NCBI GenBank assembly: GCA_003021785.1
Contig: PXQU01000010.1
Location: forward strand, 124,001-188,000
Reading direction: 5' to 3'
DNA from: Halobacteriales archaeon QH_7_65_31
GTDB lineage: Archaea; Halobacteriota; Halobacteria; Halobacteriales; Haloarculaceae
Length of the DNA: 64,000 nucleotides
Numbering within the stretch: position 1 is the stretch's first letter; each line of letters starts with the position of its first letter. Below the pieces are notes generated by a model, which saw only the letters and a list, made by a program, of their open reading frames with translations, had not been told where the DNA came from and did no database searches. Positions 8,856 to 18,408 of the stretch are shown here, piece by piece. Made by a program: the position numbers and the translations under genes.

Positions 8856-10202
8856 ATGACCGACGACGCACCGAAGCCCGGCAGCGCCGAAGCGCAAGGG
8901 CCCGTCCGTATCGACGAGGAGCTTGCCCACCACCTGCGGGACAAACGCGAGGAGCTGTTCGAGGAGTTCGAGCTTCGCGACACGTTTCCGAGCGACGTAA
9001 TCCGCGAGGCCGAGGAGCGGACGACCGACATCGACGCGGAGATCGAATCGGAGCTCGACGAGCCGTACCGCACGGACTGCCGAGAGCTGACGACCTGCAC
9101 GATCGACCCCGCCGACGCGCAGGACTTCGACGACGCGATCTCGATCGCGACGACCGACGACGGCGACTACAAGCTGTGGGTCCACATCGCCGACGTGACC
9201 CACTACGTCCAGCCGGGGACGGCGATGTGGGAGGAAGCGCTCGAACGGGGGAACACGGTCTATCTGCCGGGGTACACGACGCATATGCTCCCGCCGGTGC
9301 TCGCGGAGACGGTCTGCTCGCTCGTCCCGAACGAGGACCGACTCGCCCACACCGTCGAGATGACGATCGACGGGGAGACGTTCGCCAACGAGTCCATCGA
9401 CATCTACAAGTCGGTGATCCACTCGGACGAGCGGCTCACCTACGCGCAGGCCGAGGACCGACTCGACGATCCGGACGGCGATCTCCACGACGAGCTGACG
9501 CTCGTCCACGAGCTGGCCGGCCAGCTCCACGAGCGCCGCAAGGAGGACGGCTCGCTCGTCTTGAACCCGCGCCGCGACCGCGCACACACCATCATCGAGG
9601 AGTGTATGCTCAAGGCCAACAAGGCCGTCACGCACGAACTCCAGTGGGTCCGGAGCTTGGAGGCGATGTTCCGCGTCCACCCGCAGCCGACGCCCGACGA
9701 GTGGGACGAGGCGCTCCGAGAGATACAGGACCTCGACGGCGTCTCGGTTCCGGGCGGCTCGTGGGAGGACCCGCGGAAGGCCGTGAACGCGACGCTCGAA
9801 CAGGCTCCGGGCCGCCAGCTCGACCAGATCCAGTGGGCCGTGATGAAGGTGATGCCGCGCGCGAAGTACATGTCCGACCCCTTCGGCGGCCACCACGCGC
9901 TCAACTTCGAGGTGTACGGCCATTTCACCTCGCCGATCCGCCGGCTCTCGGATCTGGTGAACCACTGGATAATCTATCGAGACGAGACGCCCGAGGGAAT
10001 CGTCCTCGCGGAGCTGTGTGATCACGCGAGCACGCGTCAGCAGGACGCGGAGACCTGCGAGCGCATCTACAAGGACTTCCTGCAGGAGGTCGGGCTGGAC
10101 CCCGATGCGGTCAACAACCGCGGTATCGAGACGGTGGCGGACGCCGACCCCGACGATCTCGACCGGTCGGCCGGCGAGGTCAGCCCGGAAGCGTTCAACT
10201 GA
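8856..10202 (+). CDS. RNB-domain exoribonuclease (RNase R/II-like)
   Basis: 448 residues, mostly one RNB catalytic domain. The signature DPADAQDFDDAISI near residues 84-97 provides the aspartates that bind Mg2+ in 3'-5' hydrolytic exoribonucleases. 'WVHIADVTHYV', 'RGNTVYLPG' and 'FTSPIRRLSDLVNH' are further RNB motifs. There is no obvious cold-shock or S1 domain, so it is shorter than bacterial RNase R, as is usual for haloarchaeal homologues. I chose the ATG at 8856 over an upstream TTG at 8850. It probably acts in RNA turnover. Confidence 0.88.
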   Translation: MTDDAPKPGSAEAQGPVRIDEELAHHLRDKREELFEEFELRDTFPSDVIREAEERTTDIDAEIESELDEPYRTDCRELTTCTIDPADAQDFDDAISIATTDDGDYKLWVHIADVTHYVQPGTAMWEEALERGNTVYLPGYTTHMLPPVLAETVCSLVPNEDRLAHTVEMTIDGETFANESIDIYKSVIHSDERLTYAQAEDRLDDPDGDLHDELTLVHELAGQLHERRKEDGSLVLNPRRDRAHTIIEECMLKANKAVTHELQWVRSLEAMFRVHPQPTPDEWDEALREIQDLDGVSVPGGSWEDPRKAVNATLEQAPGRQLDQIQWAVMKVMPRAKYMSDPFGGHHALNFEVYGHFTSPIRRLSDLVNHWIIYRDETPEGIVLAELCDHASTRQQDAETCERIYKDFLQEVGLDPDAVNNRGIETVADADPDDLDRSAGEVSPEAFN

Positions 10203-10275
10203 CGACGATCCCTCCGACGCGTCCCGCGTGTCAACCCTACCCAAGAGCTTTTTCAGACCGCTCCGGGATTACGGC

Positions 10276-11901
10276 ATGAGCTGGACCCTCACCGTCCCGG
10301 AGGCGAGCTACGAGACGGCTCGCCGCGAGTTCGAGTGGTCGATCCCCGACGACTACAACCTCGCTCGCGATCTCGTCGGCAAACACGACCCGGAGCGACC
10401 GGCACTGCACGAACAGCTCCCTGACGGGACGGAGACGACCTACACGTTCGGTGAGCTGGACCGGGACTCCGACCGCGTGGCGGCCGCGCTCCGCGAGCGA
10501 GGTGTCGAGCGCGGGGACAGGGTCGGTGTCGTCCTCTCGCAGACTGTCGAGAATCCGCTGGTCCATCTCGCCTGCTGGAAGCTCGGGGCAGTGTCGCTCC
10601 CGCTGTCGGTGCTGTTCGGTCCCGACGCGCTGGCGAGCCGACTCGACGACAGCGGGGCGGTCGCAGTCGTCGCGAGCGCGGAGCGACACGACGCGATTAC
10701 GGAGGCCGCAACAGCCTGTTCTGCCCTCGATCTCCACGTCGAACGAGGGGGGACGGCGACCGGAGCGGCGACACCGTTTGCCGATCTGCTCGACTGTCAA
10801 GCGACGCTCGACCCCGTCGAGACGACACCGGAGACGCCCGCGACGGTCATCTACACGAGTGGCTCGACCGGATCGCCGAAAGGCGTCCTCCACACGCACG
10901 ACAGCTGGGTCGCGCACTGTCCGTCGTTCCAGCTCTACTTCGAGCTCGACCCGACCGGCGTGTTCTGGACGCCGGCGGACTGGGCGTGGATCGGTGCGCT
11001 CGGTGACCTGCTGTTTCCGGCTTGGCACTACGGCCAGCCGGTCGTCGGCGCACCGACCGACGGCTTCGACCCGGTGCGGGCGTACGAGCTCATGGCGCAG
11101 TACGACGTGACGAACAGCTTCCTCCCGCCGACGGCCATCCGAATGCTGATGGACGAGCCGGCAGACGCGTACGATCTCTCGCTGTCGGCCATCTGTTCCG
11201 GTGGCGAGCCCCTCACGCCCGAGATACTCGACTGGGCACGCGACGATCTCGGCGGTGTCGCCGTCAACGAGCTGTACGGGCAGACGGAAGCGAACGTCTT
11301 CGTCGCCAACTGCACGACGTGGTTCGAGACGCGCCCGGGTAGCATGGGGAAACCGGTCCCCGGTCACGACGTCGCTCCGGTCGATCCCGAGACCGGCGAA
11401 CGTCGCCCCGACGGCGAGGTCGGGGAGTTAGCCATCAAACGCGAGGGGGACCCGATCGTCTTCGAGGAGTACTGGAACCGACCGGAGACGACCGCCGCCG
11501 CGACCGTCGATGCGCCCGACGGCGGCACGTGGCATCTCACCGGTGACCTCGGCTGGCGCGACGAGGACGGCTACTTCTGGTTCAAATCGCGTGCCGACGA
11601 CGTCATCATCACGGCCGGCTACCGGGTCGGTCCCGGCGAGGTGGAGCGAGCGATACTGGATCACTCGGACGTGACACAGGTCGGTGTCGTCGGCGTCGAC
11701 GACGAGCTTCGCGGCGAGAAGATCGCGGCGTTCGTCCAGCCGGCCGACGCCGTGACCCCCGGTGACGAGCTGCGCGAGGAGATCCGGACGCTCGTGCGGG
11801 AGCGACTTGCGAAACACGAGTATCCGCGCGAGATACAGTTTCGCGAGGAGTTACCACAGACGACGACCGGGAAGATCAAGCGCCGGGAGCTGGGCGAGTA
11901 G
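10276..11901 (+). CDS. AMP-forming acyl-CoA synthetase (medium-chain-like)
   Basis: 541 residues of the ANL superfamily; activates a carboxylic acid to its acyl-AMP and then its CoA thioester. The P-loop-like core TSGSTGSPKGVLHTH, the 'LYGQTEAN' motif, the hinge region 'LTGDLGWRDEDGYFWFKSR' and the C-terminal catalytic lysine in TTGKIKRRELGE are all present. The open frame extends upstream but overlaps the preceding gene; the ATG at 10276 begins the conserved region and lies ~28 nt after a T-rich promoter-like box. It converges on the livM-type gene with no gap. Together with the importer this suggests carboxylate uptake and activation, but the chain length is unknown. Confidence 0.87.
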   Translation: MSWTLTVPEASYETARREFEWSIPDDYNLARDLVGKHDPERPALHEQLPDGTETTYTFGELDRDSDRVAAALRERGVERGDRVGVVLSQTVENPLVHLACWKLGAVSLPLSVLFGPDALASRLDDSGAVAVVASAERHDAITEAATACSALDLHVERGGTATGAATPFADLLDCQATLDPVETTPETPATVIYTSGSTGSPKGVLHTHDSWVAHCPSFQLYFELDPTGVFWTPADWAWIGALGDLLFPAWHYGQPVVGAPTDGFDPVRAYELMAQYDVTNSFLPPTAIRMLMDEPADAYDLSLSAICSGGEPLTPEILDWARDDLGGVAVNELYGQTEANVFVANCTTWFETRPGSMGKPVPGHDVAPVDPETGERRPDGEVGELAIKREGDPIVFEEYWNRPETTAAATVDAPDGGTWHLTGDLGWRDEDGYFWFKSRADDVIITAGYRVGPGEVERAILDHSDVTQVGVVGVDDELRGEKIAAFVQPADAVTPGDELREEIRTLVRERLAKHEYPREIQFREELPQTTTGKIKRRELGE

Positions 11902-12987
11902 CTACTCGCCTCGGGAGTCGAGCCACTCACGGAGCTGTTCCGGCGCGCCGATGATACCGTTCGCGACGAACAGCACGACCAGCAGCAACAGCACGCCGAA
12001 GCTGAACTGCCAGTACGCCTCCAGCATCTCGAACCGGCTGATGAACCACCGGATATACCGGTAGCTGAACGCGCCGACCAGCGGCCCGAAGAAGGAGTAC
12101 GGGCCGCCGATCACGGTCATCAACACCGGCTCCGCCGAGAACGACCAGTAGGCGTAATCCGGCGTCACGCGAGTAAACAGCGGAATGAGCATCCCGCCCG
12201 CCAGCCCGGAGAAGGCCGCCGAGAGCACGAACGTCACCCACGAGTGACGCGTGGTGTCGATCCCCAGCGCGCTCGCTCGCTCCGGATTCTCACGGATCGC
12301 CTTACACACCGTCCCGAACGGTGAGTTGACGATGCGGTAGAGCAGATACATCGCGACCGTGAACACGACGAGCGTCACGAAGTAGTAGGCCATCGGATCG
12401 GCGATATCCACGAGCGTGAACGTGAAGCCGAACAGATCCACCTGCCCTAACGTGAACGTCAGTCCGTCCGAGCCGTTGGTGAACGTGTCGTTTCCGATCC
12501 CGAGTACCGCCTGCACCGTGCCGATGATGTCCTGATTCGCGACGGCGTAGAGCGCCATCGTGAACGAGAGGGTGATCATCGCGAAGTAGATCTCCTCCAG
12601 CTGGACGGCGAGATAGCCGATCGCCATCGCGACGGCGACGGTGACGAGCACGGCGAGCAGGAGTCCGACCAGCCACGTCGCGAGGACGCTCACCCCGCCG
12701 AACAGCTCGCCGAAGTTGAACATCGGGCCGACCGTCTGGACGGTCTTGGCCATCGTGTAGCCGGCGACGGCGAAGAACATCCCGTGACCGAACGAGAGCA
12801 GCCCGGTGTAGCCGTACAGCAGGTTGAACGCGGTCGCGAAGACGCCGAAGATGAGTACCTCGGCGAGCTTCGACCGCTGGAACGGACCCAGAACGAACGG
12901 CGCGATCACGAGCGCGAGCAGCCCGACGCCGACCAGCAGTCGCTCGTTCCCCTCGACGCTCGGCACTGAATCGAAGGTCCCGCCCAT
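11902..12987 (-). CDS. livM: Liv-type ABC transporter permease, LivM family
   Basis: 361 residues with about nine or ten transmembrane helices. 'FNLLYGYTGLLSFGHGMFF' is the characteristic LivM/UrtC motif. 'GLAGGMLIPLFTRVTPDYAYWSFSAE' lies in the expected later region. The ATG directly follows the stop of the substrate-binding protein gene, so both are in one leftward operon. Its partner LivH-type permease and both ATPases are in the divergent rightward operon. The substrate may be branched-chain amino acids, urea or short amides. Confidence 0.87.
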   Translation of the reverse strand: MGGTFDSVPSVEGNERLLVGVGLLALVIAPFVLGPFQRSKLAEVLIFGVFATAFNLLYGYTGLLSFGHGMFFAVAGYTMAKTVQTVGPMFNFGELFGGVSVLATWLVGLLLAVLVTVAVAMAIGYLAVQLEEIYFAMITLSFTMALYAVANQDIIGTVQAVLGIGNDTFTNGSDGLTFTLGQVDLFGFTFTLVDIADPMAYYFVTLVVFTVAMYLLYRIVNSPFGTVCKAIRENPERASALGIDTTRHSWVTFVLSAAFSGLAGGMLIPLFTRVTPDYAYWSFSAEPVLMTVIGGPYSFFGPLVGAFSYRYIRWFISRFEMLEAYWQFSFGVLLLLVVLFVANGIIGAPEQLREWLDSRGE

Positions 12988-14334
12988 CTACATTCCGGGA
13001 CCGAGACCGCTCCCGTCGAGCAGTTCCAGCGACTCGTCGCGCGTGATGGTGTACTTCTGAATATCGACGAGCCCAGCGCCGTCGTACGGCACGTCCGCGT
13101 CGAAGCTCGTCGTTCCCAGCGTCACCGGAGCCTGCGCCTGATGGCTGTCGGCGTCGAAGGTGATCGGGCCACGCGGGTCCTCCTCGAAGGTGAACCCCTC
13201 CAGCTCGGAGACGATGTCGTCGGCGTCGAGCGAGCCGACCGACTCGATGACCTGCTTGTACGTCTGTACTGCGCCCCACGTCTGTCCGCCGGTGAAGCCC
13301 GGAATCGACGGAACGTTGGCGTCCGAGTACATCGAATCGTACTTGTCGAGGAACGCCTGATTGTGCTCGTTGTCGTAGGCGGTCGGCCAGTACCAGCCGG
13401 ACATGTGGATCCCTTCCGGGGTGGTGTCTCCGAGCGCGCTGTACACCGTCGGGTCCGCGCCGATGGTGTCGAACACGTCCTCCACCTCGTCGAACAGGCC
13501 CTGCTCTGCGGCCTGTGAGATGAACGTCGTCGCGTCACCGGCCCAGAAGCTCGTGAACACGAGATCGGGGTCGTTGTTCAACACGGAGTTGATCTGTGGC
13601 GTCATGTCGTTCGCCTCCAGCGACGGGAACTCGCTGGCGACGTAGTCGTGATCGACACCGAGCCCCTCGGAGTAGGCCTTGAAGTACTCCCAGCACTGCT
13701 CACCGTAGGCGTAGTCGGGTCCCATGTTGGCGACCCGCATCGCGCCGTAGTTGTCGGCGACGTACTTCGCGATTCCGTACGTCATATGCGAGGTGTTCGC
13801 GGTCGATCGGAAGATGTTCGGCTTGAGTGCCGCCGTCCCGTCCGCGGAGTTGTAGTAGTCGCCGTACGAATCCGTATCGAACTCGGTGAGATACGGGGTC
13901 CCGATATCGGTGGCCATGAACGGTACGCCGAGCGATTCGATCGTCGGCGCAGTGGAAAGCCCCACGCCCGAAGAGGTGATCCCGATGAGCACGTCGGAGT
14001 TGTCCTCTTGCACGAGACTCCGGATCGTCTGTGCCGGATTGTTGCCGTGATCTTTGACGGTGATCTCGACATCTTTGCCGTTGATACCGCCGTTCTCGTT
14101 GATATCGTCGACCGCGGCCCGTGCCGCATTCCGTGAGGAGGTCCCCAGCGCCTGTGCCACCCCCGACAGGAGATAGATCCCACCGATGTTGACGGTGTCA
14201 TCGCCACCGCCGCTACAGCCGGCCAGCGCGACCGCGGTTCCCGTCCCCGCCGCCGCGAGGAAACTCCGCCTGTTCACCCGCCCGCCGCTCGACTCGTCGC
14301 CGCTCTCTCCCTGTCTTATGTGGTCGTTTACCAT
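12988..14334 (-). CDS. Tat-exported lipoprotein, Liv-type substrate-binding protein
   Basis: 448 residues. The N-terminus has a twin-arginine signal (NRRSFL, residues 21-26) and a lipobox ending in 'ALAGC', so it is probably exported folded and lipid-anchored outside the membrane. The mature part is a type I periplasmic-binding fold that begins 'VNIGGIYLLSGVAQ' and contains 'AARAAVDDINENGGINGKD', typical of LivJ/UrtA/amide-binding proteins. It is the first gene of the leftward operon and shares its promoter region with the divergent livHGF operon. The ligand is not deducible. Confidence 0.88.
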   Translation of the reverse strand: MVNDHIRQGESGDESSGGRVNRRSFLAAAGTGTAVALAGCSGGGDDTVNIGGIYLLSGVAQALGTSSRNAARAAVDDINENGGINGKDVEITVKDHGNNPAQTIRSLVQEDNSDVLIGITSSGVGLSTAPTIESLGVPFMATDIGTPYLTEFDTDSYGDYYNSADGTAALKPNIFRSTANTSHMTYGIAKYVADNYGAMRVANMGPDYAYGEQCWEYFKAYSEGLGVDHDYVASEFPSLEANDMTPQINSVLNNDPDLVFTSFWAGDATTFISQAAEQGLFDEVEDVFDTIGADPTVYSALGDTTPEGIHMSGWYWPTAYDNEHNQAFLDKYDSMYSDANVPSIPGFTGGQTWGAVQTYKQVIESVGSLDADDIVSELEGFTFEEDPRGPITFDADSHQAQAPVTLGTTSFDADVPYDGAGLVDIQKYTITRDESLELLDGSGLGPGM

Positions 14335-14444
14335 ACTACGACGTGATATGCCGGAACGGTATATATATCCTATGTCGAGTTCCCGTCACGACTGAAAAAC
14401 ACCCGGACGCAAGGTTTAATCCGATCGTGTCGGAGTGGTACGGT
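14335..14444. promoter_or_regulatory. Divergent promoter region of the split Liv-type importer
   Basis: Two TATA-like elements face opposite ways. The strongly A/T-rich 'gtatatatatcc' at 14359-14370 is about 26 nt before the ATG at 14334. 'ggtttaat' at 14413-14420 is about 27 nt before the ATG at 14445. Both spacings predict leaderless transcripts, the usual haloarchaeal arrangement. A regulator binding between them could control both half-operons. Confidence 0.55.
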
Positions 14445-15323
14445 ATGGTATCACAGGGGTTGATCGTCGACCAGATAATCACTGGTCTCTCTATCGGCGG
14501 GCGACTCTTTCTCATCGCCGTGGGGCTGAGTCTCATCTTCGGAGTGCTCGACGTGTTGAACTTCGCACACGGGGCGCTGTTCATGATCGGTGCGTACGTC
14601 GGTGTGGTCGCTGTTCAGTCGCTCCCCGGTGGGTTCTGGATCGGGCTGGTGGCGGCCGCGGTCGGGGCCGGACTCGTCGGCGTGCTCATCGAGATCGGCG
14701 CGATCCGTCGCGTCTACGACCGCGAGGAGCTGGACCAGCTGCTCGTCACCTTCGCGTTCGTGTTGATACTGACGGACGTGGTTCGGTTCGTCTTCGGAAC
14801 CGGACAGAAGACCATCGAAGCGCCGGCGGTGTTTCGGGGCAGTATCCAGCTCACCTCCAGTCTCACAATATCGACGTATCGCGCCTTCGTCATCGTCGTC
14901 TCGGTGCTCACTCTCGCGGCGATCTTCCTCGTCCTCCGGACGACGAACATCGGTCGGCTGGTGCGGGCTACCTCCTCTGACCGGGACATGGCCGCGCTCA
15001 TGGGCGTGAACGTCCCGCGGCTCTACACGCTCGTCTTCTTCGTCGGCGCGGCGCTCGCCGGACTCGGCGGTGCGCTCGCCGCACCGACGCTCTCTATCAC
15101 CTCCAGTCTCGGTGACCAGGTCATCATCCGGGCGTTCGTCATCGCGGTCATCGGCGGGCTCGGCTCCTTCGGCGGCGCGTTCGTCGGCGCGTATCTCGTC
15201 GGTCTCACCATCGCGGTGGGGAGTCTCGTCGTCCCCGGCGCGGGTGAGCTCATCCCCTTCGTGGCGATGATCGCCGTGCTGTTAGTCAAGCCGGAGGGAC
15301 TGTTCGGGGGTGTCGAAGCGTGA
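14445..15323 (+). CDS. livH: Liv-type ABC transporter permease, LivH family
   Basis: 292 residues and about eight transmembrane helices. 'GLSLIFGVLDVLNFAHGALFM' is the LivH hallmark. Later come 'TNIGRLVRATSSDRDMAALMGVN' and 'GGLGSFGGAFVGAYLVG', also standard for the family. The ATG at 14445 is preferred because the upstream frame lacks family similarity. The stop overlaps the GTG of the next gene (GTGA), so translation is coupled. Confidence 0.88.
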   Translation: MVSQGLIVDQIITGLSIGGRLFLIAVGLSLIFGVLDVLNFAHGALFMIGAYVGVVAVQSLPGGFWIGLVAAAVGAGLVGVLIEIGAIRRVYDREELDQLLVTFAFVLILTDVVRFVFGTGQKTIEAPAVFRGSIQLTSSLTISTYRAFVIVVSVLTLAAIFLVLRTTNIGRLVRATSSDRDMAALMGVNVPRLYTLVFFVGAALAGLGGALAAPTLSITSSLGDQVIIRAFVIAVIGGLGSFGGAFVGAYLVGLTIAVGSLVVPGAGELIPFVAMIAVLLVKPEGLFGGVEA

Positions 15324-16171
15324 GCTCGGTGCTCGAAACCGAGGAGCTACGCCGGCAGTTCGGCCGGCTCGTCGCCATCGACGACGTGAGCGTCTCCATC
15401 GAAGCCGACGAGATCACGAGCATCATCGGACCCAACGGTGCGGGCAAGACCACCTTCTACAATCTGCTCACTGGTCGACTGGAGCCGTCGAGCGGGGCCG
15501 TCAGGCTCCGCCCGCGCGACAGTCAGGCCGATCTCGTCGACGTGACCGACAGATCGGCTCACGAGATCGCGTCGCTCGGACTCTCTCGCGGCTTCCAGAT
15601 CAACAACGTCTTCGACGGGCTGACGGTCGCTGAGAACCTCCGCATCGCACGCATCAGCCGCGACGAACGGACCCTCGACTTCCGCGCCGTCGCCGCTACT
15701 GACGACGCTCTCGAAGCGGGCGTTCGCGAGATCGCAGAGCTGGTCGGTATCGCTGATCTCCTCGACACCGAGTGTGCAAATCTCTCGCACGGTGACAAGC
15801 GGAAGGTCGAGATCGCACTCGCGCTGGCGACCGACCCCTCGATCGTCCTGCTGGACGAGCCGACCGCCGGAGTCAACGCCACCGAGACCACGCGGATGGT
15901 CGAGCTGGTCGAGCGGCTCGACGCGGAGACCGAGACCACCTTCGTCATCACGGAACACGATATGGAGGTCGTTCTCGGCATCTCCGACCGGATTCTTGTC
16001 CTCGACAACGGGGAGCTGATCGCCGACGGCACGCCCGACGAGGTGCTGTCTGATTCTCGCGTTCGCGAGGCGTATCTCGGACTGGACGAGGACGAGGAGC
16101 TGGACGCCACGCTCGGCGGCACGAACACGGAGCGGGGCGACATCGCCGACGACGGGGGTGAGTCGGCGTGA
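15320..16171 (+). CDS. livG: Liv-type ABC transporter ATP-binding protein, LivG family
   Basis: 283 residues. Walker A is GPNGAGKTTF near residues 39-48, the signature is LSHGDKRKVE, and Walker B is IVLLDEPTAGVN. Signature variant LSHGDKR (instead of LSGGQ) is typical for LivG. The C-terminus is extended and acidic. The GTG start overlaps the livH stop, and the gene ends in a further GTGA overlap with livF, so the three are translated together. Confidence 0.9.
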   Translation: MSSVLETEELRRQFGRLVAIDDVSVSIEADEITSIIGPNGAGKTTFYNLLTGRLEPSSGAVRLRPRDSQADLVDVTDRSAHEIASLGLSRGFQINNVFDGLTVAENLRIARISRDERTLDFRAVAATDDALEAGVREIAELVGIADLLDTECANLSHGDKRKVEIALALATDPSIVLLDEPTAGVNATETTRMVELVERLDAETETTFVITEHDMEVVLGISDRILVLDNGELIADGTPDEVLSDSRVREAYLGLDEDEELDATLGGTNTERGDIADDGGESA

Positions 16172-16884
16172 GCCTGCTCGAACTCACCGACGTGAACGGC
16201 TACTACGGCAACAGTCACGTCCTGTTCGATCTCGATCTCGCCGTCGACCGCAACGAGGTGATCGCGCTGCTCGGGCGCAACGGCGCGGGCAAGACGACCA
16301 CGCTCCGCACCGTCACCGGGACCATCCCCCGCCGGCAGGGGGGTCTCACCTTCGACGGGACGGACATCTCTCACGACTCCGTCGACGAGATATCGAACCG
16401 GGGAATCAAGCTCGTTCCGGAGGAGCGGCGCGTCTTCCCGACGCTCACCGTCCACGAGAATATGCAGGTCGCCCGAGACATGACCAGCGGGACCGAGCCG
16501 CGCCCCGTCGAGGAGATGTACGAGATCTTCCCCGTCCTCGACGAGCTGCGCGAGAACCGCGGTCGGAACCTCTCGGGGGGTGAACAACAGATGTTGTCCG
16601 TCGCGCGCGCGCTCATCCAGAGTCCCGACCTGCTCCTGCTCGACGAGCCGACCGAAGGCCTCGCGCCCGTCATCGTCGACGATCTCTACGACGTGCTCTC
16701 CGAGGTGGTCGAACAGGACGTGACCGTCCTTATCACCGAGCAGAACGTCGATTTCGCGCTCGATCTGGCGGAGCGGGCCTACATCATCGATAAGGGGTCG
16801 AACGCGTGGGACGGGACCGTCGCCGAACTCGAACAGCGGGCGGATCTGCTCGACGAGTATCTCTCCGTCGGCGCGGTCGAGTAA
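16168..16884 (+). CDS. livF: Liv-type ABC transporter ATP-binding protein, LivF family
   Basis: 238 residues. Walker A GRNGAGKTTT, the LivF-specific 'VPEERRVFPTLTVHENM' region, signature LSGGEQQMLSVARAL and Walker B LLLLDEPTEGLAP are all visible. It is the last gene of the rightward half of the importer and heterodimerises with LivG to energise uptake. The GTG start overlaps the livG stop. Confidence 0.9.
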   Translation: MSLLELTDVNGYYGNSHVLFDLDLAVDRNEVIALLGRNGAGKTTTLRTVTGTIPRRQGGLTFDGTDISHDSVDEISNRGIKLVPEERRVFPTLTVHENMQVARDMTSGTEPRPVEEMYEIFPVLDELRENRGRNLSGGEQQMLSVARALIQSPDLLLLDEPTEGLAPVIVDDLYDVLSEVVEQDVTVLITEQNVDFALDLAERAYIIDKGSNAWDGTVAELEQRADLLDEYLSVGAVE

Positions 16885-16943
16885 CAGCCCGGCTGAACGA
16901 CCGCGACCGGGAGCCTTACCTGCCACCCCCCGAACCGTCGCGT

Positions 16944-17837
16944 ATGCATCTCGGCGTCATCGGACTCGGGCGGATGGGGCGCATCGTCGCCGATCGCACT
17001 GTCGATGCGGGCCACGACGTGACCGCCTTCGACGTGAGCGAGGACGCCCTCGCCGACGCGCGTGCGGCCGGCATCGAAACGGCCGACTCGATCCCGGCAC
17101 TGGCGGACGCCCTCGGCGAGGCGAAACGCATCTGGCTGATGGTTCCCGCCGGCGACCCGGTCGACGCCGCGCTCGACGAGCTTGAGCCGTCGCTCTCGGA
17201 CGAGGATATCGTCGTGGACGGCGGCAACAGCCACTTCGCGGACTCGACCCGGCGCGCCGAGACGACGTCTACCCGGTATCTCGACTGCGGGACCTCCGGA
17301 GGACCGGCTGGCGCAGAGATCGGCTTCTCACTCATGATCGGCGGGCCGGCGGGAGCCTACGAGACGATGACGCCGGTGTTCGATGCCGTCGCGACCGGGC
17401 CGGACGGCCACGACCGGATGGGACCGGCCGGCAGCGGTCACTACGTGAAGATGGTCCACAACGGCGTCGAGTACGCGCTGATGCAGGCGTACGGCGAGGG
17501 GTTCGAACTGCTCCACGAGGGGCGATACGATCTGGATCTGGAGGCGGTCGCCCGGACGTGGAACAACGGCGCGGTCATCCGGTCGTGGCTGCTGGAGCTG
17601 TGTGAAGAGGCGTTCCGCGAGGAGGGGTCCGAACTGGGTGACGTGGCCGACCACGTCGCCGGCGGTTCGACCGGGACGTGGACGATTCAGGAGGCGCTCG
17701 AACAGGAAGTCGCGGTTCCGCTCATCTACGACGCGCTCGGCGAGCGGTTCGACTCGCGAACGCGCGAGAAGTTCTCTCGCCGGCTGGCGAACCGGCTCCG
17801 ATACGGGTTCGGTCGCCACGAGATCGCCCGCGAGTAG
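16944..17837 (+). CDS. gnd: 6-phosphogluconate dehydrogenase, short (Gnd/YqeC) form
   Basis: 297 residues. NADP-binding GLGRMGR is at residues 5-11, followed by 'VDGGNSHFADS', the substrate-binding 'CGTSGGPAGAEIGFSLMIGG', and catalytic GSGHYVKMVHNGVEYALMQ with the lysine and asparagine of the family. The protein lacks the long C-terminal helical domain of the bacterial enzyme. In haloarchaea this form serves the oxidative pentose phosphate pathway. The ATG at 16944 begins the Rossmann strand, so the longer upstream frame is rejected. Confidence 0.9.
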   Translation: MHLGVIGLGRMGRIVADRTVDAGHDVTAFDVSEDALADARAAGIETADSIPALADALGEAKRIWLMVPAGDPVDAALDELEPSLSDEDIVVDGGNSHFADSTRRAETTSTRYLDCGTSGGPAGAEIGFSLMIGGPAGAYETMTPVFDAVATGPDGHDRMGPAGSGHYVKMVHNGVEYALMQAYGEGFELLHEGRYDLDLEAVARTWNNGAVIRSWLLELCEEAFREEGSELGDVADHVAGGSTGTWTIQEALEQEVAVPLIYDALGERFDSRTREKFSRRLANRLRYGFGRHEIARE

Positions 17838-17887
17838 CTATCACCGTTCTGCGGGAGTTTTATTCATCGGCAACTACTGTTGAGGAT

Positions 17888-18385
17888 ATGGACACGGACG
17901 ACAAGGGTGGTGACGACGATCTCTGGCCGAACGGTCGGAAGGCCGTGACCTACCGAGAGGCCCGCACCGTCCTCGATAGACAGCACTCTGATCTGGCAGA
18001 TATCGATGACAAAGCACTGCAGACCGTCCGTGTGCTCGCCGTGATTATCGGAGCGACTGCGACCGCAGCAGGTGTACTGAACGTGAGTGAGTTCAATCCG
18101 GTGCTGCTCTACGGCGGAGGGGCGTCACTGGCGCTCGCACTCGGTGTCGGAATTCTCACCTACAGCGAGTCGGATCTCTACTTGGGGCCGGGACGGAGAT
18201 ACGTAGAACAGTTGGCCGAGAACAGCACCACCGACCTATCGTGGGACGAGGATCTGCTCTACTCGATGGCGTACTGGATTGAGAAGAACAACGCGACCAT
18301 CGAGTGGAACGGTCGGCTGCTGCTCTTGACACAGTCGCTGTTGTATCTTGGACTCGTGGCCGTCGGCTTGTCCGTAGTTATTTAG
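17888..18385 (+). CDS. Small membrane protein with DDKA motif, possibly SLATT/Pycsar-TM-like
   Basis: 165 residues. A charged N-terminus leads into a helix 'ARTVLDRQHSDLADIDDKA' and then a first hydrophobic segment (about residues 52-72), a second (about 80-98), a soluble stretch, and a third at the C-terminus (about 145-165). The D-x-K-A motif directly before the first membrane helix resembles the SLATT and Pycsar-effector membrane modules, which act as pore-forming effectors of nucleotide-signalling defence in bacteria. No nucleotide cyclase is nearby, so that role is only a suggestion. A tiny basic ORF follows 24 nt downstream. Confidence 0.65.
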   Translation: MDTDDKGGDDDLWPNGRKAVTYREARTVLDRQHSDLADIDDKALQTVRVLAVIIGATATAAGVLNVSEFNPVLLYGGGASLALALGVGILTYSESDLYLGPGRRYVEQLAENSTTDLSWDEDLLYSMAYWIEKNNATIEWNGRLLLLTQSLLYLGLVAVGLSVVI

Positions 18386-18408
18386 GTTTGAGACTACAAC
18401 TGATACGT

